A stretch of 11,203 bases of DNA from Roseovarius sp. (lineage in GTDB: Bacteria > Pseudomonadota > Alphaproteobacteria > Rhodobacterales > Rhodobacteraceae): positions 1-11,203 of the forward strand of contig JAASSQ010000088.1 of the NCBI GenBank assembly GCA_021767845.1, in the 5' to 3' direction. Made by a program: the position numbers and the translations under genes. The notes under the pieces were generated by a model. That model searched no databases. It was not told the origin of the DNA and worked only from the letters and a program-made list of their open reading frames with translations. This document shows positions 5,707-11,203 of the stretch, piece after piece; within the stretch, counting starts at the first letter, position 1; each line of letters opens with the position of its first letter.

Positions 5707-6489
5707 ATGATCACTGTCGAGAACCTTCACAAGCATTTCGGGGGCTTTCATGCCGTCGATGGCGCCAGCCTGACGATTGGCGAGGGCACGATCACCGGGC
5801 TGATCGGCCCCAACGGCGCGGGCAAGACAACGCTGTTCAACGTGATCGCGGGCGTGCTGCCGCCTACCTCGGGGCGGGTGACGATGGCGGGTGAGGACAT
5901 CACCGGCCTGCCGCCGCACGCGCTGTTTCACAAAGGGCTGTTGCGGACCTTCCAGATCGCGCACGAGTTCGGGTCGATGACCTGCCGGGAGAACCTGATG
6001 ATGGTGCCGGGCGGGCAATCGGGCGAGACGCTGTGGAACACCTGGTTCGGCCGCAAGCGCATCGCCGAGGAGGAACGCGCCCTGCGCGCCAAGGCCGACG
6101 AGGTGCTGGAGTTCCTGACGATCGAACACCTGGCCGATCAGCGCGCGGCCGAGGTGTCGGGCGGGCAGAAGAAGCTGCTGGAACTGGGCCGCACGATGAT
6201 GGTGGATGCGCAGATCGTGTTCCTGGACGAGGTGGGCGCTGGCGTGAACCGGACGCTTCTGAACACCATCGGCGAGGCGATCCTGCAATTGAACCGCGAG
6301 CGCGGCTATACCTTCGTCGTGATCGAGCATGACATGGATTTCATCGGCCGGATCTGCGACCCGGTCATCTGCATGGCCGAGGGCAAGGTTCTGGCGGAAG
6401 GCACGCTGGACGAGATCAAGGCCGACGAGCAGGTGATCGAGGCCTACCTGGGCACCGGGCTGAAGAACAAGGACATGGTGGGCGCATGA
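5707..6489 (+). CDS. livG: ABC transporter ATP-binding protein, LivG type
   Basis: This 260-residue cytoplasmic ATPase of the hydrophobic amino acid transporter family pairs with LivF to drive import through LivH/LivM. Walker A is GPNGAGKTT at 34-42, the Q-loop glutamine is Gln83 (RTFQIAHEF), the signature is VSGGQKK at 150-156, Walker B is IVFLDE at 170-175, and the switch histidine is His208 (VIEHDM). The C-terminal ICMAEGKVLAEGTLDEI is characteristic of LivG. One oddity is that the usual DEP after Walker B reads DEV (Val176), giving DEVGAGVN instead of the common DEPxAGLN. The start at 5707 begins with ITVENLHKHFGG, the normal N-terminus. The ribosome site is weak (GGGGGATGG, about 7 bases upstream). 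It follows the terminator hairpin by about 50 bases, so expression probably depends on readthrough. Confidence 0.94.
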   Translation: MITVENLHKHFGGFHAVDGASLTIGEGTITGLIGPNGAGKTTLFNVIAGVLPPTSGRVTMAGEDITGLPPHALFHKGLLRTFQIAHEFGSMTCRENLMMVPGGQSGETLWNTWFGRKRIAEEERALRAKADEVLEFLTIEHLADQRAAEVSGGQKKLLELGRTMMVDAQIVFLDEVGAGVNRTLLNTIGEAILQLNRERGYTFVVIEHDMDFIGRICDPVICMAEGKVLAEGTLDEIKADEQVIEAYLGTGLKNKDMVGA

Positions 6490-6526
6490 TCGCGGCCGGT
6501 GCGACAGCGTCAGGGGATGGCTCATG

Positions 6527-6573
6527 CGGGGGCGCTGCCCCCGCGCCCCCGGGATATTTTGAAACAGAAGAAG
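6527..6573 (+). repeat. Palindromic intergenic repeat, shortened copy 3 of 3, inside the liv operon
   Basis: CGGGGGC (6527-6533), loop GCT and GCCCCCG (6537-6543) are identical to the first hairpin of the copy at 9965-10031. The second hairpin is missing: CGCCCCCGGG follows directly, then a variant tail GATATTTTGAAACAGAAGAAG replaces the GGTATTTGGCGCCAGATGAAG form. The extra CCCCCG (6546-6551) is kept. The purine-rich end (GAAGAAGG) lies about 14 bases before the livF ATG and may contribute to its ribosome site. It occupies most of the 99-base gap between livG and livF. Confidence 0.72.
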
Positions 6574-6588
6574 GCGGGATGCGCGATT

Positions 6589-7305
6589 ATGGCTGAGCCA
6601 TTCCTGATCGGGGAGCACATGACCGGCGGCTACGGGAAATCCGGGCCGGATATCCTGCATGATTGCACGGTGGCGGTGGATCGCGGCGAGATCGCGGTGA
6701 TCGTGGGCCCCAACGGCGCGGGCAAGTCCACCGCGATGAAGGCGGTGTTCGGGATGCTGAACCTGCGCCAGGGCGCGGTGCGGCTGGATGGGCAGGACAT
6801 CACCGGCCTGTCGCCGCAGGAGCGCGTGCGGCACGGCATGGGCTTCGTGCCGCAGACGCAGAACATTTTTACCTCGATGAGCGTGGAAGAGAACTTGGAG
6901 ATGGGGGCCTTCATCCGCGACGACGATTTTTCCGAGACGATGGAGCAGGTCTATGACCTGTTTCCCATCCTGCGCGACAAGCGCCACCAGGCCGCGGGCG
7001 AGCTGAGCGGCGGTCAGCGCCAGCAGGTGGCCGTGGGCCGGGCGCTGATGACCCGGCCGAAAGTGCTGATGCTGGACGAGCCGACCGCCGGGGTCAGCCC
7101 CATCGTGATGGACGAGCTGTTCGACCGTATCCTGGAGATCGCGCGCACCGGGCTGCCGGTGCTGATGGTCGAGCAGAACGCGCGGCAGGCGCTGGAGATC
7201 GCGGACAAGGGCTATGTGCTGGTGCAGGGGCGCAACGCGCATACCGGCTCGGGCCAGGAGCTTCTGGCCGATGACGAGGTGCGGCGGAGTTTTCTGGGCG
7301 GATGA
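6589..7305 (+). CDS. livF: ABC transporter ATP-binding protein, LivF type
   Basis: This 238-residue cytoplasmic ATPase is the partner of LivG. Walker A is GPNGAGKST at 40-48, the Q-loop glutamine lies in FVPQTQNIF at about 87-95, the signature is LSGGQRQQ at 139-146, and Walker B plus D-loop is VLMLDEPTAGVSP at 159-171. The switch position reads VEQNARQAL (from 194), with Gln where most ABC ATPases have His; this is normal for LivF. The C-terminus includes KGYVLVQGR and ends RRSFLGG, as in the family. The start at 6589 is preferred because the frame upstream is made from the repeat element, and GAAGAAGGCGGG precedes it. The stop overlaps the next start as ATGA (7302-7305), implying translational coupling to the small secreted protein. 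Confidence 0.94.
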   Translation: MAEPFLIGEHMTGGYGKSGPDILHDCTVAVDRGEIAVIVGPNGAGKSTAMKAVFGMLNLRQGAVRLDGQDITGLSPQERVRHGMGFVPQTQNIFTSMSVEENLEMGAFIRDDDFSETMEQVYDLFPILRDKRHQAAGELSGGQRQQVAVGRALMTRPKVLMLDEPTAGVSPIVMDELFDRILEIARTGLPVLMVEQNARQALEIADKGYVLVQGRNAHTGSGQELLADDEVRRSFLGG

Positions 7306-7655
7306 GAGGCTATCGGCATATTCCGGCGGTGGTGGTTTTGGCCGGGTTTCTGGCCGCACCGGTGGCCGCGCAGGACCTGACCTGCGTGGCCGACACGCAG
7401 TGCCGCGGCGATGCGGAGGCGATGTGTGCGCCGTCGAGCCTGCGGATCGAGGCCGAGCGGCGCGCCGGCCGGATCGCCCTGTGGATCGACGCGCAAGGCC
7501 CCTACCCCGCCGATCTGCACCGCGCGGGCGAGATCACGCGGTTGACGCTGCCCCTGTTCAAGGGCCACGCCTTGGTGTTGGCGGCGGACGGGCGGTTCCT
7601 GTACCGGGGCAATCGCGGCAAACGGTATTCCGGGACATGCAAGGGGTGGCTGTGA
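7302..7655 (+). CDS. Small secreted cysteine-containing protein of unknown function, within the liv operon
   Basis: The product has 117 residues, and I do not recognise a family. Residues 1-23 form a convincing signal peptide (basic MRGYRH, hydrophobic PAVVVLAGFLAAP, cleavage after VAA), so the mature protein of about 94 residues should be periplasmic. It has four cysteines, Cys28, Cys34, Cys42 and Cys113, which could form two disulfides joining the N-terminal loop to the C-terminus. Between them lie a charged segment (RIEAERRAGRIALWI) and short strand-like stretches (HALVLAADGRFLYRG), suggesting a small beta-rich domain. There is no lipobox and no further membrane helix. It overlaps livF by four bases (ATGA) and livH by one base (TGATG), so it is translated as part of the transporter operon. 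A periplasmic accessory role is an inference. The sequence looks genuinely coding: open, tightly packed, with an export signal. Confidence 0.8.
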   Translation: MRGYRHIPAVVVLAGFLAAPVAAQDLTCVADTQCRGDAEAMCAPSSLRIEAERRAGRIALWIDAQGPYPADLHRAGEITRLTLPLFKGHALVLAADGRFLYRGNRGKRYSGTCKGWL

Positions 7656-8665
7656 TGGACCTTCTGAACGCCGTCGTGGCGCTATCGAATTTTGTGCTGG
7701 TGCCGGCCATTGCCTATGGCAGCCAGTTGGCGCTGGGCGCGCTGGGTGTCACGCTGATTTATGGCATCCTCCGGTTTTCAAACTTCGCGCATGGCGACAC
7801 CATGGCCTTCGGCACGATGGTCACGATCCTGTTCACCTGGGCCTTGCAGGCCTGGGGGGTGAGTTTCGGGCCGCTGCCCACCGCGCTTCTGGCGCTGCCG
7901 TTCGGGATCGCCGCCTGCATGGCGCTCTTGCTGGCCACGGATCGCGTCGTCTATCGCTTCTATCGCGAGCAGAAGGCCAAGCCGGTGATCCTGGTGATCG
8001 TGTCGATCGGCGTCATGTTCATCATGAACGGGCTGGTGCGCTTCATCATCGGGCCGGGCGACCAGCGGTTTGCCGATGGCGAGCGGTTCATCATCTCGGC
8101 GCGCGATTTCAAGGAGATGACGGGGCTGGACGAGGGGCTGGCGATCAAGACGACACAGGGCATCACCGTGGTCACGGCGGTGATCGTCGTCGCGCTGCTC
8201 TTCTGGTTCCTCAACCGCACGCGCACCGGCAAATCCATGCGCGCCTATTCCGACAACGAGGACCTGGCGCTGCTGTCGGGGATCAATCCCGACCGGGTGG
8301 TGATGGTCACCTGGCTGATCGTCGCCGCGCTGGCCACGGTGGCCGGCGTGCTTTACGGGCTGGACAAGAGCTTCAAGCCGTTCACCTATTTCCAGCTTCT
8401 GCTGCCGGTCTTCGCCAGCGCCATCGTGGGCGGTCTGGGCAGCCCGCTGGGCGCCATCGCGGGCGGGTTCATCATCGCCTTCAGCGAGGTGATGATCACC
8501 TATGCGTGGAAAAAGGTGCTGGGCTACACCTTGCCCGAAAGCCTTGAGCCCGAGGGCCTCGTGCAGCTTCTGAGCACCGATTACAAATTCGCGGTCAGCT
8601 TCGTCATCCTGCTGATCGTGCTTCTGTTCCGCCCGACGGGCCTGTTCCGGGGGAAAGCGGTATGA
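7655..8665 (+). CDS. livH: ABC transporter permease, LivH type
   Basis: This 336-residue inner-membrane permease has about eight hydrophobic segments (roughly 15-38, 50-65, 75-94, 110-133, 168-186, 215-234, 247-281 and 311-326). Family marks are ALGVTLIYGILRFSNFAHGD near 29-48, the cytoplasmic coupling loop RTRTGKSMRAYSDNEDLALLSGI at about 188-210 that contacts the ATPases, and VGGLGSPLGAIAGG at 258-271. The start at 7655 has AAGGGG eight bases upstream and overlaps the previous stop by one base. An in-frame ATG at 7637 would add six residues but lacks such a site. It ends in a four-base overlap with livM. Substrate specificity is set mainly by the binding protein, so the ligand stays open. 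Confidence 0.94.
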   Translation: MDLLNAVVALSNFVLVPAIAYGSQLALGALGVTLIYGILRFSNFAHGDTMAFGTMVTILFTWALQAWGVSFGPLPTALLALPFGIAACMALLLATDRVVYRFYREQKAKPVILVIVSIGVMFIMNGLVRFIIGPGDQRFADGERFIISARDFKEMTGLDEGLAIKTTQGITVVTAVIVVALLFWFLNRTRTGKSMRAYSDNEDLALLSGINPDRVVMVTWLIVAALATVAGVLYGLDKSFKPFTYFQLLLPVFASAIVGGLGSPLGAIAGGFIIAFSEVMITYAWKKVLGYTLPESLEPEGLVQLLSTDYKFAVSFVILLIVLLFRPTGLFRGKAV

Positions 8666-9966
8666 GCGAGACCATGAGAAACACCGCGCTTTTCGCGCTG
8701 GTCGCGGGGCTGATCGTGTTGACCGGCCTGTTCCAGAGCTGGAACACCGCGCTGCTGATCGTGAACATGGGGCTGATCTCGGCCATCATGTCGCTTGGCG
8801 TGAACCTGCAATGGGGGTTCGCGGGTCTTTTCAATGTCGGCGTGATGGGATTTGTCGCCCTCGGCGGGCTGGCCACGGTGCTGGTGTCGATGCCGCCGGT
8901 GGGCGAGGCCTGGGCCGCAGGGGGGCTGCGAGTCCTGGCGGGGCTGGCCACGGGGGCCGCCGTCATCGTCGCGGTGGTGCTGGCGCGGCGGACCCTGTCC
9001 GAAGGCAAGGCGCGCGCCGCGGTCACGCTGGTCCTGCTGGTTGGTGGCTTCTTCGTCTATCGCGCGGTCTTCGATCCCGGCGTCGAGGCGGTGGAGGCGG
9101 TGAACCCCGCCGGCACCGGATACCTGGGCGGGCTGGGCCTGCCGGTGCTGCTGGCCTGGCCTGTGGGCGGGCTGCTGGCGGCGGGCGCGGCGTGGATCAT
9201 CGGCAAGGCGGCGTTGGGGCTGCGGTCGGATTACCTGGCCATCGCCACGCTGGGGATCGCCGAGATCATCCTGGCTGTTCTGAAGAACGAGGATTGGCTG
9301 AGCCGCGGGGTGAAGAACGTGAACGGCCTGCCGCGCCCGGTGCCCTACGAGGTCGATCTGCAGAACGATCCCGGCTTCGTCGAAACCGTGCAGGGGCTGG
9401 GCCTCGATCCGGTCACGGCCTCGTCCATGGCGATCAAGCTGGGCTATGCGGGGCTGTTCGCGGTGGTGCTGGGGCTGATCCTGCTGGCCGCGCAACTGGC
9501 GCTCAACAGCCCGTGGGGCCGGATGATGCGCGCGATCCGCGACAACGAGACGGCGGCCGAGGCCATGGGCAAGAACGTGACCCGCCGGCATTTGCAGGTG
9601 TTCATCCTGGGCAGCGCCGTCTGCGGTATCGCGGGCGCGATGATGACGACGCTCGATGGGCAATTGATCCCGACATCCTACCAGCCGCTGCGCTTCACCT
9701 TCCTGATCTGGGTGATGGTGATCGTGGGCGGATCGGGCAACAATTTCGGCGCGGTGCTGGGCGGGTTCCTGATCTGGTTCCTGTGGGTGCAGGTCGAACC
9801 GATGGGCCTGTGGCTGATGCAGACGGTCACCGCACCGCTGGCCGAAGGCAGTGCACTGAAGGAGCATCTGCTGGACAGCGCCGCGCATATGCGGCTGCTG
9901 ACCATGGGGCTGATCCTGCTCTTGGTGCTGCGGTTCAGCCCGCGCGGCCTGATCCCGGAGAAGTGA
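8662..9966 (+). CDS. livM: ABC transporter permease, LivM type
   Basis: This 434-residue inner-membrane permease pairs with LivH. It has the family marks ILVNLQWGFAGLFNVG-like sequence at about 46-60 (LGVNLQWGFAGLFNVG), RSDYLAIATLGIAEI at 188-202, the coupling loop MMRAIRDNETAAEAMGKN at 288-305, and IVGGSGNNFGAVLGG at 354-368. The length is close to E. coli LivM (about 425) and above shorter LivM proteins of about 300. The extra length is an N-terminal pair of hydrophobic segments (about 88-108 and 119-135) and a polar loop around 205-255 likely facing the periplasm. Start: ATGA overlap with livH, with GGGGGAAAG upstream. The stop codon merges with the first bases of repeat copy 2, which ends the operon. 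Confidence 0.94.
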   Translation: MSETMRNTALFALVAGLIVLTGLFQSWNTALLIVNMGLISAIMSLGVNLQWGFAGLFNVGVMGFVALGGLATVLVSMPPVGEAWAAGGLRVLAGLATGAAVIVAVVLARRTLSEGKARAAVTLVLLVGGFFVYRAVFDPGVEAVEAVNPAGTGYLGGLGLPVLLAWPVGGLLAAGAAWIIGKAALGLRSDYLAIATLGIAEIILAVLKNEDWLSRGVKNVNGLPRPVPYEVDLQNDPGFVETVQGLGLDPVTASSMAIKLGYAGLFAVVLGLILLAAQLALNSPWGRMMRAIRDNETAAEAMGKNVTRRHLQVFILGSAVCGIAGAMMTTLDGQLIPTSYQPLRFTFLIWVMVIVGGSGNNFGAVLGGFLIWFLWVQVEPMGLWLMQTVTAPLAEGSALKEHLLDSAAHMRLLTMGLILLLVLRFSPRGLIPEK

Positions 9967-10031
9967 GGCGGGGGCGCTGCCCCCGTCGCCGCAAGCGGCG
10001 ACTCCCCCGAGGTATTTGGCGCCAGATGAAG
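9965..10031 (+). repeat. Palindromic intergenic repeat, full copy 2 of 3, at the operon end
   Basis: This 67-base element begins with the last two bases of the livM stop codon and lies between convergent livM and dxs. The first hairpin is CGGGGGC-GCT-GCCCCCG (9969-9985) and the second is GTCGCCG-CAAG-CGGCGAC (9986-10003). A CCCCCG run and a GGTATTTGGCGCCAGATGAAG tail follow. Compared with copy 1, changes sit in the loops, at one stem pair that swaps C-G for G-C, and at one base in the tail. It likely acts as the operon's 3' end structure. The remaining 44 bases to the dxs stop show no further structure that I can support. Confidence 0.85.
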
Positions 10032-10075
10032 GCGGACGCGGATCGCCTGCCGGTGGTCGGATTTGAGAACGCCGG

Positions 10076-11203
10076 TCAGGCGCGTTGCTGACCGATCTGG
10101 GCCAGGCCGAGCGTGTCGAGCACCTTGGCCTCGATCTGTTCGGCGTTGAGGCCGGCGACGGCATACATGTCGGCCGGTGTCGCCTGGTCGATGAAGATGT
10201 CGGGCAGGACCATCGAGCGGAACTTGATACCCGCATCGAACACGCCATGTTCGGCAAGGCAGTGCGCGACGTGGCTGCCGAACCCGCCGATCGCGCCTTC
10301 CTCGATGGTGATGAGCGCCTCGTGATCGGCGGCGAGGGACAGCACCAGCTCTTCGTCCAGCGGCTTGGCGAAGCGCGCATCGGCCACCGAGGGCGTGATG
10401 CCGCGCGCGTGCAGCGCCTCGGAGGCTTTCATCACCTCACCCAGCCGGGTGCCGAAGGACAGGATCGCGACGCGCGCGCCCTGCTGGATCATCCGGCCCT
10501 TGCCGATGGGCAGCACCTCGCCGCGTTCGGGCATCTCGACCCCCTGCCCCTCGCCGCGCGGGTAGCGGAAGGCGATGGGGCCGTCGTCATGCGCGACGGC
10601 GGTGGCGACCATGTGCTTGAGCTCGGCCTCGTCGGCGGCGGCCATGACGGTGAAGCCCGGCAGGTTGGCGAGGAAGGCAATATCGTAGCTGCCCGCGTGG
10701 GTCGGCCCGTCGGCCCCCACCAGCCCGGCGCGGTCGATGGCGAAGCGCACAGGCAGTCGCTGGATCGCCACGTCGTGCACGACCTGGTCGTAGCCGCGTT
10801 GCAGGAAGGTGGAATAAAGCGCGCAGAAGGGTTTCATCCCGCCGGCGGCCAGACCGGCGGCGAAGGTGACCGCATGTTGTTCGGCGATGCCCACATCGAA
10901 GCAGCGCGAGGGGTATCTCTTGTCGAAAAGGTCGAGCCCGGTGCCGTCGGGCATGGCCGCGGTGATCGCGCAGATCTTGTCGTCCTGCGCGGCGTGATCG
11001 AGCAGCGCCTCGGCGAAGACGCGGGTGTAGCTGGGCGCGTTGGAGGGCGACTTCTTCTGCTCGCCGGTGACCACGTCGAACTTGGCGGTGGCATGGCCGC
11101 CATCGCTGCGGGTTTCGGCGGGGGCGTAGCCCTTGCCCTTCTTCGTCGTGATGTGGATCAGCGTCGGGCCGGTGGCGCGGGCCTGCACGGTGCGCAGAAC
11201 GGG
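10076..11203 (-). CDS. dxs: 1-deoxy-D-xylulose-5-phosphate synthase, C-terminal part (5' end outside window)
   Basis: The visible 375 residues are the C-terminal 60 percent or so of a thiamine diphosphate enzyme that joins pyruvate and glyceraldehyde 3-phosphate in the first step of the methylerythritol phosphate isoprenoid pathway (also feeding thiamine and pyridoxal synthesis). The frame stays open to the right edge, where PVLRTVQA and IHITTKKGKGYAPAE match the end of the first domain. The pyrimidine-binding domain follows: AITAAMPDGTGL, then VGIAEQHAVTFAAGL with the catalytic glutamate, YSTFLQRGYDQVVHDVA, and DRAGLVGADGPTHAG with its substrate-binding His. The C-terminal transketolase domain includes FRYPRGEG, ILSFGTRLGEV, DARFAKPLDEEL and TIEEGAIGGFGSHV. 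The thiamine-binding GDG motif of the N-terminal domain is outside the window. The gene converges on livM across repeat copy 2. Confidence 0.97.
   Translation of the reverse strand, partial: PVLRTVQARATGPTLIHITTKKGKGYAPAETRSDGGHATAKFDVVTGEQKKSPSNAPSYTRVFAEALLDHAAQDDKICAITAAMPDGTGLDLFDKRYPSRCFDVGIAEQHAVTFAAGLAAGGMKPFCALYSTFLQRGYDQVVHDVAIQRLPVRFAIDRAGLVGADGPTHAGSYDIAFLANLPGFTVMAAADEAELKHMVATAVAHDDGPIAFRYPRGEGQGVEMPERGEVLPIGKGRMIQQGARVAILSFGTRLGEVMKASEALHARGITPSVADARFAKPLDEELVLSLAADHEALITIEEGAIGGFGSHVAHCLAEHGVFDAGIKFRSMVLPDIFIDQATPADMYAVAGLNAEQIEAKVLDTLGLAQIGQQRA

Noticed and set aside
6499..6588. Longer livF beginning at GTG 6499
   Set aside because: The added 30 residues are encoded by the palindromic repeat and are not part of the LivF fold; the ATG at 6589 gives the family's normal N-terminus.
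5656..7359. 567-residue minus-strand frame across livG and livF
   Set aside because: It spans two genuine ATPase genes and the repeat between them, and its sequence shows His/Arg/Gln-rich low complexity.
8581..10380. 599-residue minus-strand frame spanning livM, the repeat and the end of dxs
   Set aside because: It runs through two real genes and an intergenic repeat in the wrong frame and has no domain pattern.

Overview
The window is a visibly GC-rich, densely coded chromosomal segment that most resembles an alphaproteobacterium of the Rhodobacteraceae (Roseobacter-type). This rests on an alphaproteobacterial PAS-family protein, a plant-like class II DAHP synthase, a GATase1/AraC (GlxA-type) regulator, and short GC-rich palindromic intergenic elements of a style I associate with that family. 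The assignment is an inference from gene content and base composition; no marker RNA gene is present.

Layout, left to right. Positions 1-423 hold the 3' part of a PAS-domain protein (+). It converges on aroG, the class II DAHP synthase (-, 520-1893), with two hairpins between them. A 170-base divergent region carries candidate promoters for aroG and for a GlxA/AraC regulator (+, 2064-3068). The regulator converges on a secreted PQQ-type soluble aldose dehydrogenase (-, 3144-4241); the gap between them is almost entirely one 67-base palindromic repeat. A second 170-base divergent region leads into a branched-chain amino acid (HAAT) ABC transporter locus (+, 4412-9966). Its order is binding protein, hairpin terminator, LivG ATPase, short repeat copy, LivF ATPase, small secreted cysteine-containing protein, LivH permease, LivM permease. 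A second full repeat copy overlaps the livM stop codon and separates the operon from the converging 3' part of dxs (-, 10076 to the right edge).

How the genes work together: the periplasmic binding protein delivers substrate to the LivH/LivM channel, which is powered by LivG/LivF. The terminator after the binding-protein gene would let it be made in excess over the membrane parts. A small exported protein of unknown function is translationally coupled inside the same operon, between livF and livH, and is the best candidate for something undescribed. aroG (shikimate pathway entry) and dxs (isoprenoid pathway entry) are housekeeping genes flanking the locus.

The most unusual non-coding signal is the repeat family: two 67-base copies and one shortened copy. 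Differences between the two full copies fall almost entirely in predicted loops or at a compensatory stem pair, which suggests that the folded structure is what is conserved. I saw no mobile element, CRISPR array, tRNA or rRNA, and no gene-free stretch longer than about 170 bases.
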